From Trissonchulus latispiculum (lineage: Eukaryota; Nematoda; Enoplea; Enoplida; Ironidae): 64,000 nt of DNA. The stretch is taken from NCBI GenBank assembly GCA_030248195.1, contig JASAND010013672.1:1-64000 (forward strand). The letters are read 5' to 3'. Positions 1 to 14,200 of the stretch are shown here, one piece after another. Under the pieces are notes generated by a model that made no database searches, was not told where the DNA came from, and saw nothing but the letters and a program-made list of their open reading frames with translations. The position numbers were made by a program, and so were the translations under genes. The stretch's first letter is position 1. Each line of letters begins with the position of its first letter.

Positions 1-420
1 TATGGCCCAAAACAGCATATTTAGGCCTATTTTTGACTATTTCCTGTAGAGTTGGGACTTAGAAATTTTCCGAAATGGCTATTTGGCCGGACCAACTTTG
101 GGCCGGCCACCAGGACGATCCTGGCCAGATATCAAAAATCGCCCTCGTTAGGACATATAAACCCTTCCGTGGATCCTTATGCAACAAACCACGTCTCTCT
201 AGCGTCTTCCCTGAGTCCTGTAGCTTTGACAAAAAATTGGCCATTTTTGGCCATTTTAGCGCCAAGTCCACTTTTGGCCGGCCGTACAGGTGGCCGGCCG
301 GGCCGGGCAGCGAAAAAATATCAAAATGGGTCAGTTTGGGGGTATATACGTTCAGAAAAACCCAACTTCACCTGCTGAAAATGCCCAGATCGTTCTAACA
401 CCGCGACAGAAAATTGCATT
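1..420. repeat. GGCCGG-rich dispersed repeat fragment
   Basis: Clusters of GGCCGG at 88-125 and 275-305. Similar GGCCGG clusters occur at 41530-41605, 47585-47700, 47868-47930 and 63794-63970. The overlapping open frames on both strands follow the repeat composition. Confidence 0.45.
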
Positions 421-665
421 TTTCCAAGCGTGACTTACACGGAAAAAAAAACAAACGGACCTAACTTGCCCCGAAGCGAAAATTTTCAAAGTTGGAAATT
501 TTGACCAAAACTTTTTTGCGACTTGTAGTACTCGTCGTGTAGATTCCAACGATACCAAAATTGTCCAGTTTGGTTGAGTATTTAGCTGGCACGGAGCTCG
601 AACGGGTCTCCAAGGGCCGCACTGAGCCTTTTACACCCATATTATAGGGGAGCGCTCTCGCGCTC
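421..665. repeat. left arm of an inverted repeat that flanks SULF exons 1-2
   Basis: Matches the reverse complement of 2700-2945: shared landmarks include CGTGACTTACACGGAAAAAAA, TTGTAGTACTCGTCGTG and CCTTTTACACCCATATTATA. Divergence is visible but long blocks are identical. Confidence 0.75.
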
Positions 666-674
666 CCCTATAAT
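641..674. repeat. perfect 15-bp hairpin
   Basis: ATTATAGGGGAGCGC and its exact reverse complement separated by TCTC. It lies at the tip of the left inverted-repeat arm; the right arm has a degenerate version near 2697-2730. Confidence 0.8.
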
Positions 675-691
675 ATATCTGCAAATTATTC

Positions 692-1832
692 GGGTGTGGG
701 TAAAACCCGGCCCCGGCTCCGGCCCCGGCGCATGCGTTTGTTTTAGGTGGGTAAAACACGGCCCCGGCCCCGGCGCAGGGTAAAACCCGGCCCCAATGCT
801 TAGAAAACCCGGCGCAAATAAACACGCGCGTATACGTGTGTATTATGCACGTACGATAATGTAAACTGTATATATAATCTCTTACAACAATGAAAAAGTA
901 AATATACACATTGTTTTGCTTCTGTTATGATTGTATATATTGTATAACAGTTAAGTCACTCAGTTACATAGTTTTCTTATGCATTGCATTTAATGAAACA
1001 TTTGCATTTAATAAAATAAATGCATTGCAAAAGTTTTGAATTTATTCTACCATACTTCACGAAGTTTTAGAGCTATTTGAAACAATATATACGTACGTAG
1101 TTTAGAAACGATATATAAAAACAATAATTAGAAAGCATTCAAAAATTTTGCTGACATAGTTACAACGAATAAAGAAAATGAAGATAAATTTAAATGTTTC
1201 AAAATCATTTTTTTGCATTTTTTAAAGTATAATCTACGTATTTAGTCTTAACTGTGCCTGAATATATTATGTTCTCTTTCGATATTATATTCTATCTGAG
1301 ATTGATCGGGTGATCGGGAATATTTACATAGGAGAAATTTAAAATTTTAGAATTCTAAACTTGCAGAGTTTGTTAAGACATACCAAACATTTCAACTCCT
1401 CGTTGATATACCCCCTTGGGAAACATAAAACTTATATTTTTTAACTTTACAGTTTTAACTATTGCATAGAAATTAATTATACTGAATAATTTAAAACTTT
1501 TTATTCGGTTCTTACAAATATATACATATAGCTTCAAAATTATTTATTTTAATAAGTACCTTCCATTAATATAAAATGGTCAGAAAAGTTTGAGTAACAC
1601 ACTGTAAAGTGTAAAGATACTCAATTCGTCAACTAAGCCTTAAATCGTTCCACATATGCGTAATTACACATACACCTCTGTTATACTGCTAAGAATTTAC
1701 ACTGTAAGTGCGCGGGCTAGTGCGCCTGGTTTTATTCACTTATTAAACTCTGCGCGCGCCGGACTGGGGCCGGGGCCGGGTTTTACCCATGTGCGCCGGG
1801 GCCGGGGCCGGAGTCGGGTTTTACCCAGACCC
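692..1832. mobile_element. non-autonomous hAT-like element with 8-bp TSD
   Basis: Terminal inverted repeats GGGTGTGGGTAAAACCC and GGGTCTGGGTAAAACCC (right end read in reverse), followed inward by GGCCCCGG-rich runs. AATTATTC at 684-691 and 1833-1840 is the duplication. The AT-rich interior has no coding potential. Confidence 0.75.
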
Positions 1833-2211
1833 AATTATTCGTACTATGACATACGCCAATATGAGCCTCGTTGTAGGACAGGCTCATATGTTAAGCGGTT
1901 GCAACTTGTTTTCCTTAATTTACAACCTTCCTACGGAACTCATATGTATTTTACAGTCTAGTTTTTGCTTATGTACAACCTGCCTACGAAGACTCATATG
2001 TATTTTACATGTGACGAAGGAGCACTTTTTGTTCTTGTATATATATAGCATGGTGTTAGGTGCTATATAAGTAGTACATTGAAATTCCAATTAATTTTTA
2101 AGTTCTGCTTAATTTAATTTCTTTAGCGATAATGTACATAAGTGACTGGATTTCATCAAAATACATTGCCAGGTCACTTGTTGCAAATTGTGTACCATTT
2201 TTCAATTTTAG

Positions 2212-2291
2212 ATGGAACCGACAGCTCAGAAAACGATCTGTTCAGCCAAATATTGTTTTACTGATCACAGATGATCAGGATATTATGCTTG
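2212..2291 (+). CDS. SULF: SULF exon 1 in window (N-terminal metal-binding strand)
   Basis: Acceptor TTTTAG ends at 2211 and the donor is GTCAGT at 2292. The first base completes a codon from an unseen upstream exon. The exon reads ...[20 protein letters not shown] and then one base of Gly. DDQD supplies the Ca2+-binding aspartates of the sulfatase fold. An in-frame-looking ATG at 2212 is in a different frame and is not the start. Confidence 0.9.
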
Positions 2292-5200
2292 GTCAGTTTT
2301 GCTTTTAAGATTTGCCTAGCTATGCTTAGAAATATTATATATTATATAAAATCATTATTGTTATTAAATTACTTTTGCTTAGATATTAGATTATATTATG
2401 TATATTATATATTAGATGATGAATCTTTATTTAGCTTTGCTGGTGCTTCTTCTTGCGGATGTTGAATGAAACCCTTTGGACAATTTAGTCTACCTACCTA
2501 CATCTTGGTCATGCACTCATGCATGACCAATATTGCTTAAAGATTAGAAAAATATAGTTGTCCAATGTCCAAGCACTCATTTTATTTTAGGTTCAATGAA
2601 GTTCATGACGAAAACTGTTCGAATTCTACAAAATGGTTGGTGTAAAACGTTTTGTGCAGTAGTGATAATTGCGTTAGTCAGGTCCAGAATCCTATTATTA
2701 TAGGGGCGCGCGCTAACGCTCTCCCTATAATATGGGTGTAAAAGGCTCAGCGTGACCCTTAGAACGAAACGAATGCCTTACTCAACGAAACTAGACAAAT
2801 TTGGAATCCTTTCGTTGGAATCAGCACGACGAGTACTACAAGTAGCAAACAAGTTTTGGCCAAAATTTTCAACTTTGAAAATTTTCGCTTCCGGACAAGT
2901 AAGGTACGTTTGTTTTTTTCCGTGTAAGTCACGCTTGGAGAGTTGCGCAGCACAAAACTCTCTGTCGCAAAGTAGTACCAGCCCTTCTTCCTATTCCGGG
3001 CCCATCGTGCATGGACTTCAGCAATGTGGAGGATCGCCAACGAAGCACACGTCTTCGCAGGTTGTGTCCAGGACCATCCGTAAAGATCAGGATACAGAAG
3101 GACCGGAATCAACCGCTGGGTAGCATAATTTAAGGATTGGCTGATTTTGCACAACTGATATATATTCCTCAATTCAGCAGACGTCTAGGCCAAACCAGGA
3201 TAGATTTAGCTCGGCAGCATAATTTAAGAGTCTGAGTCATGCCTCCGGGAGTTGGGACCTATTAGCGCCGTTGGCTAGACGGATGCCAGGGGACACCTGA
3301 GGAGAACTCCACTGAGGCCCATGTGCCATCCCTCCCAACCTCCAGCGACTAGCGGGAGCAAAACATTTTTCAGGATCGAACTGGCTGTATTGCAACCGTA
3401 ACTAACTTCTATGTTGTAACTGCTAGCTGTTTTGAAAAACAGAGGAAAAGAACTGAGTCTGGGACTAAAATGGGGTGCCATAAATTTCTTGGATCATTTT
3501 CATGTTTTGCATGAATTGACTGCTTGTCCGTGACCAAACCTACTTGTCTTAGAATAAGTTCTGCTCCGACCTCCCTCTCTGCGCGACGTCCAATATGAAT
3601 ACTTGAAAATTTCTTTAAATGTCTCCTACCTGTTTAGTTCAAAGAATATATACGTCTACACTTTGGCACATATTATGTTATGCCCAAACCCCGGTCTGGA
3701 CAAAATATATGTTTTGTCCAAACCTAGTTTTGGCTTTACATTACATTACAGCCAATCAGATTGCGGTAACCTCCCCTCCGTTTTGGGCGGAGGGTCTAGC
3801 AAAGGATTACGGTAGTTACAGCTTATTTTCGAAAAGGGTCGCCGTTTGGGGGGGGGGGGGTCGGGACTGCTAGATCCCACAAACACCGGGGGGTTTCTGC
3901 AATCTGATTGGCTGTTGGCTACCCCCCCCCACCAAACGGGGACCTCTTTTTAACTCCCTCCCCCACCAAACGGAGGGGGTATGCGCTGTCGTTCTGGTCG
4001 ACCCACCCCCAATCGGGGGAACATTCATTCGTATTGTGGTCGGAGCACCGTTATGCAATGCCAAGAAGAGAAGTCCTCTAGTGGCTTACTGTTCTCCTTA
4101 ATAATAGTGCCAGGGTATTTTTTAGGGATTTTTTTCCGGGGGGGGGGGGGTGCGGCGGGGGGGCCCCGGGCCGGGGGGGGGGGGAAGAGTTTTTTGCCAA
4201 AATGAGCCAAAAAATGGTATTTTTTGGCGTATTTTGCATGGTGAAACACAAAAAGTTCTCAAAAATGCCAGGATTTAAGGTATAAATAGCCATTTTTACG
4301 AACAAATCTCCGGCGAAGCCGGAAAATTTTTGAAAATTTGACCATTTTTGGAAAAAATGTAAACCTCATTAAGGGGGCAGACCAAAATCCCGGGGGGGGG
4401 CGATTTCGGGGGGGGGAAGGCATTTTCGGGGGGGGAAAGGTCAATTTCGGGGGGGGGGGGGCCCCCCCCCCCCCCCGTAAAAAAAACCCTGAGTGGAAAT
4501 AAGCACGCTTGCACCGGGGCGGCTCCAGGGGGGGCGGGGGGGCGGCCGCACCCCCCGCGCGATTCGAAGATTGGGAAAATTAAGGAGAGAAAGAGGAAAA
4601 AGGGCAAAAAACCAAAAAATGTCGCGCCTTCGGCGCGAATTTTCTACTTTTTAACCGCATATTTATTGCATTTGTGAAGAAAAAACTTGAAATGCATCCG
4701 ATTTTTCGGAGAAAATTACCATTTTTGCCTAAAAATGTCAAGAATTTTAAAAAATTTTTTCAGTTCTTCAGTATAAAAAGAATTAAAGATCCGAAGACCG
4801 ATTTTATTGCAAAAACAAAAAATTTGTTCAACTTCTGGGGGGCTCCGCCCAAAACCCCCCGCTGGAAAATGTTACCGCCCCCCGTCACGAAATCCTGGAT
4901 CCGCCAGTGCTCTTGCTATGGCTATTCTGTACGGAAATATGGCTGGTAGTTTATATTCGTGTAGTAAGCCCATAACGTTGCTGATATAACGTATATATAA
5001 CAAATTGTTTTGGCTGTAGGCGGAGCGGAATTTGTGAACGGTTTCGTGACAACCCCCATTTGTTGTCCGAGTCGAAGCTCTCTGCTAACCGGCCTCCTAG
5101 TTCATAATCACAATGTTAATTCCAATCGAAAAAATTGCTCTGGTGTTCATTGGCAAAAGCATCACGAAACGACTTCCGTAGCTGCTCTACTTCAACAGCA

Positions 5201-8200
5201 TGGCTATCTTACAGGTTTTAGTTTCTGTTAGGTACTCTTTTTTAATAGTACAGATAGAATCTTGCTACGTACTTACGTATATCAGGAGTAAATCATAGGA
5301 TCCTATCATTTATGTTCTCTTTGTCGCAGAGGGTCTAAACGATTCAGGGGCCGATGTTGTCAAAACCGGGTTGAACCGTTTTTGGTTTCAACCCTGAAAT
5401 TTTGGGATTGGCTTAACCCCGCTGCTCTTGCCAGTGTTATCAAACATTTTTAGGGCTGGGTTAGCTTACCCCGGGTTGAGCTGTTTCAACCCCGATTCAA
5501 CCCAGTTTTAATTTCAACACTGATTTCAACCCCATTGTTACAAGCAGCATAGTTTAGTGCTGCTGGCCATCCAATCCCTTAATCTTGTCAGCTTAACAAG
5601 TTGGCGACACACAAATTCGCATCTACGCTAGCTTATGATCAGTAGCAAAATATGTACTAAACAAAACTGATTGTGATAGAAACAAAAGTATATAATGAAT
5701 AAACTTCCTGAATCAAAACCTGCTGAAAGACTTAAATCACTTTGTTGGGTTTATTCTAGGGAATTTTTCTTGGGGGGGGGGGGGCTCGGTGGGCAAGTCA
5801 TTTTTGCGGGGCGAAAATTTTTCAATTTTTTTTTAAAAACATGCTACAAATTGTGGTACATACGTATATATATGTTGTATGATAATTGCTAAAAAATAAG
5901 CATATTTAGTGCTTAAATTGGCAAAAATCTTCTAAAAATCTCCTCGAAGTCAGAAAATTTTGAAAATCTGGCCTTCTGTGTGATTTTTTAGGGCAAAAGT
6001 TGGTACCAAAATGGACATCACTTCTTTTGGGGGGGAGGTGTTTGCGGGGGGCCACCCCTCCACTGGAATAAACCCAGCTTTGTTTTCAATTATATTCTCG
6101 TATATCACCAATGGCACATGGTTTATTTTAAACTTATATATATACTTAGCGTAAACTCTAAATACCATAAAATGTTCTTTTTAAAAAATTAAAAATTTAT
6201 TATGAAACTTACGTAGAGGAGAAGGGTAGCATCATTCTGTTATTTCAATCCGGGTTGAAATCTCAACCCTTCTCACTGAGCAGGGTTGAGATTCAGCTAT
6301 TTCAATCTGAAAATCAACCCAAATTTTCAACCGAAATTTAATGATAACATTGGGTTACTTATAACTCAACCCAAATTTCAACCCCAACCCTGTTGTTTCA
6401 ACCAGTGTTTATTCAACCCTGTTTTGATAACATTGGTCGAAGTTTTCAACCCCAATCTCAACCCGGGTTGACGTTTCAACCCGGGTTGAGATGCTTGATA
6501 ACATCGGTCCAGGTTTATTGTTTCATTGAAAGTCTTACATTTTAAAATGTGACATCAGTTTTGTTAGTTTGTTTTGTTTTTGCAAGCTTGAAACAACGTT
6601 TGGGTGGGCATGTTGGCATCTGTCAGCCCAGGTCATGTTTTGTGTTTTTATGATTGATCGAATCAATCGAATCATCACAAAGTGGTCTTCCTTTTCGTTT
6701 ATCTTCGTTGTTTGGTTTTTGTAGGATATTTTGGTAAGTATCTGAACGGTTATCGAGGACACTATGTTCCTGCAGGATTTGATGAATGGTCCGGTTTGAT
6801 ACGAAATTCTCGCTACTACAATTATAGCATAAACTATAATGGTAGAATTATGTATCACGGAGACAATTATGCCGAGGATTATCTTACGGATCGAATTGTT
6901 AATGACAGTCTCAGTTTTTGGCGCCGTGCCAAGCGTCGAAATCCACGAAAACCGATTTTTATGATATTGAGCTTTCCGGCTCCTCACGGTCCGGAGGATC
7001 CAGCACCGCAATATAACCATTGGTTTCAGAATGAGACATCTCATCGGTAACTGTTTGGATTTTTTTGAAGCTCGTCTCACTGATTATTTTTGTTCTTTCT
7101 CCAGGCTGAAATTAGTCTGCTCTTTGCTCTTTCAGATTGTACCCAACGTTTTGTGAAGTTTTGTAAATCGGCAAACAATTTTGCTCACTTGCAGAAGTCG
7201 GCAACAGCCGCCCTGCCAAATTATGAAATTCTAGAATTTAACCAAATGTTTGCTCATTTCTAGAAACAGGCAAAGATTATTTTGAGCTTGTTACTTTACT
7301 AAGACAGACGTGTGTAATGGAGCACGTTTAGCGCATTCGAATGATGCAAATGGTAACGAATAAAGTTCAAGTTAATAGATCCGAAATTTAGTGTTCAAAT
7401 AGGGGTCAACACTTTATGAGGCAATTGTTTCTAGCGGACTTCTTCTTCTTCTTCATATTCCTGGAGTACGGTCAGAGCCATATGAGCTGATCTTCGGAAC
7501 CCAGATGTAGTCACAGATAACCCAACACCAGTCTTAGCGAGTTGAGGCTGATCTAAGGCCATGCCGTCTGATTCAAGAACTGATCAGCTGATTCTACAGA
7601 TGGCTGCCCTTCGCTCGGGGGCAATTTAAGGATGACTATGTGGCTCCGTCGTTAACTGAGCGACAAAGATCGACACCAGCTCCACTTGTGTAACTGATGC
7701 CCCATTGAAATAGAATCCATTTGGCACGCTGGTCAACACCCCAGGGAGCACGTGGAAGGATAATCGTTAAACAGCATTGACCACAGCAAGGAGATCTCCA
7801 ACCGGACTAGGATTCTTCTGCTCCCCTTCTAGCGGACTAAAGTTTTAAATAATGGAAAAGCGAATCATTATTACGTATAAAAAAATTAAAAGCACATCAT
7901 CTCACTCAAACGCTATTTTTACATTTCTAGAATCCTGCAGTCTAAAGAAGTAATCAAAACCTTTGCTGATTTCCAGAAACTGCAAGATTCTTGTCAATTT
8001 CTATAAATGAGCAAAAATGTTTTTCGATTTCTAGAAATCGATAATTTAGGGAATTAGGCACAACGTCTTTATAACAACCGACCCAAGATCGTAATCACGC
8101 AGTGAAATTAAACTTATGGCAAAAAACACCATGATTACGGTTAGATCTAATCTTACAGTCAGCTTATAGTCTGCAATCATTGTGCGCAATCAGTACATGT

Positions 8201-11200
8201 GTGCTTTCACTTTCTGTTCTTCTGTTGTTGCAAGTGCATGGCTAGCTCCAATTTTATTGAATACAATTTTATCTGAAATTGATTGGAAAATATTTCTATG
8301 GAGGCGTCTGTATTTGTTTTCCGTTTGTGCTTTTCCTTCAAATTTTATCAGCAAATAATGTTTCTATGTTCTTCGTTTTTGAACTTCCTAAGTTATTTAT
8401 TCTTCAAACGTCGGGCCAGTGTACGCCCCAGCTCCGAAGAAGAAGAAACGGGATTATTCTTCAACTGAGCGGATAAACGGAAAATACCGAAATTTCATAA
8501 TTTGTGCCTTCTGCCCTTTTTTTGTTTTCTGCCTATTTTCTCTGTTTTATCTTTCTTTTAGAAGTAGTTTTTCAATGATGATGACAACATCAAGTTTTTA
8601 GTTAGTTCTATAGTTTTGAAAACAGTACGTTTCCTGTTCTTTGTTCTTCCATTTCTGCGCTGTTCTATAGTTGCTTTTGAGCAAGTCTGGCCTTGTGTAA
8701 AGTAAACGATCAAGCTTTTTATAACGAACATTATTTTAGAACTCCTAGCTGGAATTATGCTCCTAATCCTGACAAACAATGGCTGCTGAAACATACAGGA
8801 AAAATGGAACCAGTTCATGTGGCCTTCACAGATTTCTTGCACCGACGTCGATTACAGACATTGTTGTCAGTTGATGATGCTGTACAAAAGGTAACGTTGC
8901 TACGACCAGCCACCAAAGATTTTTTGTACAAATTATAGTGCATTTGTACACTTTCTCGGCAATATGCGCACTCTTGAGTTTTGATATTTCTTCTAGACGT
9001 TTTAAAGCCTTTTCTTACTGTTTGCATATTATTTAAATTTCGGCTCCGGACTCTTGCCTCCGAGTGCGAATCTGGCTAGCCAGAGCCGGAGGTGCCATCT
9101 TTGGCCGGAGCTAGAATCACAGTTCGGGTTGATCCCTGCACTTGAGAATAACTGCCTTTTGGGGTCTTTTGAGTTGTAATACGGGAACTATGTAGTAGAC
9201 TATCTTTGTGGATGAGTTGGTTGTATGTATAACTTGGTGTTTTTAAATTAGAGTATGCTATTCACGAGTAGTGCGATTAAAACATTGAAAACAGCGTACA
9301 GTTCACTAGAAAAAGTGAAGCCAAAAACAAAATTGAGACAAGTTTCCCAGGAGGCGCACAACGTTTTGATCCGCCCGTAATAGTATGCATCCTGTTATTG
9401 TTAAGCTACAAGCAAAGTCCATTTATTATCATAGGGGTCAAAAATAAAGTTTCTCAAAAGTGGTCAAATTTGGTATCAAATGAAAGCCCTAAGTGAGCTG
9501 AGCAACTTTTGCGGTGTCGGATTTATGCCTTTCTCAACCGGAATTTAAAGGATAGACATTAGGCCCAACACACATATTATCCCCGTTTGTGCGGAGCATT
9601 TTTGTTACTTGTGTAGGAGCGCGATAGCATGTTAAAAATGTTACCATCGTAAAGTACTCGAGTAGTACTGCAAGTATCACCATACTTTTGGTTCGAATTC
9701 ATAACTTCTGTTTTTTTTGAAATTCGCAACAGTTAGTTTGCGTTTGGTTTTTTCTAGGTGAATAACGCTAATTGGAAGTGCGTTTTCTAGCGAAGTGTTG
9801 GAACGGTGTGGGCATTTTGGCCCAGCACTACTGTTGTATGTTGGTAGACAGTATCCCCCCAAGCTACCATTTTGGTGATTTTGTCACCTGGCCAATTTTG
9901 GCTCTGTGCCAAGGCCCAAAAGTCGGACTTTAGCTATTTTGGCACTTCGGGTGTGGTGGACTTTTTTTCACAGGCTAGCAACTAGATCGGTTTGGTTTAT
10001 TTTATTGGAATACATCGGACAATGCGCAGAAAGGAGCGAGGGGAATTTTTTTAATTTCGCTCTGTAGCTTTCAAGAGATAGGACCAAACTTTGTATTTTC
10101 TAGTCTATTTGGGCGAAAAGTTTCTAAGTCCCACTTTTACTAGAAATGGCCTAAATAAAAGTCACTAAAAATGGCTTTTTTCGACTTGGGGTTGTGCCCA
10201 TAGACACTAAATCGGGGTCGCTGAAAACGATGAACATACAGCCGATGCCGCTTCAAGTGACCACTGGTCAGCATGGCTCCTATGGTTCCTCGCCCTGGGT
10301 CAAAGTTGGGAAAACTCACTATAAACAGCGTTTTTCAGCGTTTGGCTTGAGACATATATAGTAAGTCGACAGCGCCCGTTTCAGTAGGCATATTTCCGAG
10401 ACCGACGGAAGTGACCACTGGTCACTACGAAATAGGGCCCTATTGACCACCGGTCAAACTGCTTAAAACAGCGTTTTTCGGCTTTTTGGTTGGGGGGGAT
10501 ATAGCAAATCGACTACGCCCGTTTCAATAGGCATATTTTCGAAACAGACGGAAGTGACCACTTGTCACTACGGCCTAGGCGCCCTATTGACCACTGGTCT
10601 AACTGCCCTGAACAGCGTTTTCGTAAAACCTTTATCATACTAACTAAGAAAACAATAAGGTATTTAGATATTAACCTTGAATGTGAAAGCAAATTTTGCA
10701 GACCGCGAATATGGGTTGTTTGGTGAAGCTGTGACCATATGAATTCGGTCACAATCTAGTCCTCTTGCCTTTTAGAACTTAACCCCCATATTAACCATTT
10801 TCAAATCTTTTGATTTTTCCTCTTGATTTTTCAACCTCACCATTACCCATATTACTTTTTCATGCTCCGGGGGAGCATTATAATTTCTTGTGTAGGTGTT
10901 TATTGTGGTTTCTTGTTGCTGTTTTAGCTTTATCAAGAATTACGAGAGCTTCATGATTTGCACAATACCTACGTTTTCTATACCTCCGATCATGGATATC
11001 ATTTGGGCCAGTATGGATTGGTCAAGGGCAAAAATATGCCCTATGAATTTGACTTGAAAGTGCCTTTTCTTGTGAGAGGCCCCGGAATACCTAGGCGAAC
11101 AAGGTAAACTTGTAGCAATTTTATACAGTTATTAAAATGTCTCCAACGTTTATAGGTATTTTCTTAAACACTTCTGCAATTTCGTACCAGTTTCGAGCTT

Positions 11201-14200
11201 GAGTACGCAAGCTCAGCGGGCGAATTTGCTTGATTCAATGGAGCCCAGTTTGCGGAAATAAGTGGTCCAGTCGTTAGCGTTCAGGTATGTGTCATGGTTG
11301 TAGGGCATCAAGCATGCCGTTGTCATACTCATATTATATTTTTTGATACTAATAACTGGCTTCCTCCAAAATAATTAAAAGTTTGTTCTGTTTTTGCAGC
11401 GTTCACGGCGGCATCCTAAAGTTGCCGACCCATAGTATTTTCGTACATGAGGACAGGCGAAGTTTTTAGAGTTTTCTGCGAACTGCTCCAAGCCAAATTC
11501 ACGTGAAGGGTTCTTAGGACTATGCACAGTAGCACAATTGGCGGAGCAAGTGCAGTGGCAGCACAACACATATATGTATATACGTATGTTGAACCATAAT
11601 CCTACATTGCAGCAACGTTTTAAACCCAGTCTACTGGTGAGAATTCACTTCAGTGAAGTTTTGCGCACAAATTTTTCTTATTAATTTATTTCTTATTATT
11701 TCTGAAGTAAACAAATTTCAAAAGTTTTGCCGCAGCAGTAGTAATACAACATTTCAATCAGTTTGTGCTGTCAGATATGTGAAATTGACTAACTGTTAAA
11801 AATTGTATGATGCCGCGGGTCGGTAACTTTGTGAGGCTGCTGTCAACGCTAAAAAACAGAAAATATCAATTTTTAATTATTTAGGATTTTTATTATTATT
11901 TAATTATTAAGGAAATTTGCACCCGCTGAAATAGCCTAAAATTCAGACATTTAAAGTAAGTAAATGGAACAAAATCGTGCATTCATTTACTACTAATCGA
12001 GAGAGCCAATGGACAAAAGTACCAGAACACCGAGCCCTGTACAGCTAAATATACCACAAAAACTGAAATAGGAAATAAAAGTGCGTAATGAAGTGAAGAA
12101 TTTAAAATGGATAAAATGAAACATTTTAGAAATAACTTTATATCGACCAAATGCAATATCAAAATCAAAACGTGGACACCCAGAGTCAAACCAACCTACC
12201 GGTTGCGGGGCTCCACGGCGGGCCCCTTCCTCAGGCGATTCTTGTTGTTGTTGTGATTTCCGAGCTCGTCAGCCTAGATGGCTATATGAGGCACATCAAC
12301 CATCTAAAGTCCAGCACACGTCTTCGTAGTTCGAAGCCAGCAGCACATCATTCAGAAAAGCCGGAATAGGCGAGAATGAGGAAGAGGCAAACAACCACTC
12401 GGTAGCATAATTTAAGTACTTGGATGGCATCAGTGTAATTCGACATGGCTACGCCATGCCCCCGGGAACAGAGCCCATTTGCGCCGTTGACCAGACGGAT
12501 ACCAGGGGACACCTGTGGGGATCTCCATGTGATGGGGTCCGTGACCATCGGATTTCCCACGGAGGTTAGCATCTCAGTCTCCCAGGCGATTCTTTACACG
12601 CTACAATCGTTCTTGGGGGTTCAAATTTCGGGGGATCCAAATTCGGTTGAATAGGCAAATGAGAAAATTGGTGTCTCTGAGAGGGTAGGAATCCGGGGGA
12701 CTGGGGGGCCTGGAGGGCTGGGAGGGTTCAAAATTGGGATTGTTATCACTGTTGCTGTTGTTGTTGTCGACTACTCCAGAATGGATGCTAGTAGCAAAAG
12801 TCCCGGAAGGTGGGGTTTTGTTTTTGTGAAGGACGTTTTCCCAATTGATTCCAAAAGGATAGTCCGAAAAGAGTTGACTTATCCACCACTTTTCCTTCCT
12901 CTTTCGTGTGGCTTCGTCGTCCGCTGAATCGATCGCCGTAACAAGCAGATCATGTAAATTATGGCTATGACTATGACTGCTAAAATCACACGAAAGTGCT
13001 TTACTAGCATCTATTTTGCGAATGTCATGTCGGTGTCCATTAAACCGTATGGAGAGTGGGTTGCCAGTCTCCCCCACATATTGGGAAGGACACCCCCTGA
13101 TTTCCGCCAAATAAACGACACCCGTTCTTGTACAATCGAAATTACCTCTGAGTCGATATGTCAACCCAGTGACCGAGCTCGTAACACCGGTTCCGCTTTT
13201 GATCGCTGGGCAAAGTGCACACCTCCGTCGGCCGAACCTAAATGTTCCACAAGGACCTTGGGCCAGAACACTCGGTGAGCCGGCTCCGGCGGATGGTAGT
13301 TTTGCCTTGACAAGCAGATTTCCTAGTTTGGTCGGGGGCCACCAGAACAACTTGACTTTAGAGTTCAGTCCACTTTATAGTCCAGTCCACATTTATATCG
13401 ACCAAAGTGATTCAATACAAATAAACTATGAGACACTTGTGCTGGAGAGGGGAATAGAGGATGGGATTATTTTGATAAGGACCGATTGTCATAATTGATC
13501 AAAGTTTTTCGGCCCTAATCCCTCAGGCCCTGTCCAATCATGAAGCCAGTTACTAATGTCAAAAGTTCGTGTTTATTACACATAATATACGTAATACTCC
13601 GTTTCCACTACGTGCCAGTTTGTGGAGGGGATCAGCGAGGTTCAGTGTTCGGGGAGGGGCGAATCAGCATTCAGAAAATGTGTCACGGTGGTTTAAATCA
13701 AAACTCGCATGAAAAGGAGCACAGTCGTCCTCGTAAAATTTTTACCTGTGATTTCGGACGAAAAAAGCGGCCCAACTGAAGTGTCCTACTTGAGACATTT
13801 TCTGTCTTTTTCCAAGCTCGGCCAAGCTGGCCAAGCTCAAATTTTGCTGCAATGTATGGCCAAGCTCGGCCAAGCTGGCCAAGCTCAAATGTTGCTGCAA
13901 TCTATGGCCAAGCTCAAATTTTCTGAAATCTGTCTCTGTGGCCAAACTCGCCCAAGCTGGCCAAGCTCAAATTTTACTGAAATCTGTGGCCAAGCTCAAA
14001 TTTTACTGAAATCTGTGGCCAAGTTCAAATTTTACTGAAATTCGTGGCCAAGCCCGGCCGAGCTGGCCAGGCTCAAATTTTCTGCTCCAGTATTGCTTAG
14101 TGGTACTCTGTTTCTCTAATTACATACTTTACAGTTACGTCTGGTTAATTTTCACGTTGAACATTTGCTTAACAAATATTTTAACAAAGTCCATTGGCAA

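Larger units (their letters stand above)
12152..13391 (-). mobile_element. 5'-truncated Penelope-like retroelement copy with 15-bp target-site duplication
   Basis: TTTATATCGACCAAA occurs at 12137-12151 and again at 13392-13406, exactly flanking the element. The GIY-YIG frame occupies its proximal part. The 3' part (12280-12600) is shared with copies near 3.0-3.4 kb and more distantly 7.45-7.8 kb. Confidence 0.7.

Noticed and set aside
2752..3172. 123- and 137-codon frames on opposite strands
   Set aside because: They lie on the inverted-repeat arm and a dispersed repeat; the mirrored arm at 421-665 does not keep the frame.
6535..7080. 181-codon minus-strand frame
   Set aside because: Antisense shadow of SULF exon 4.
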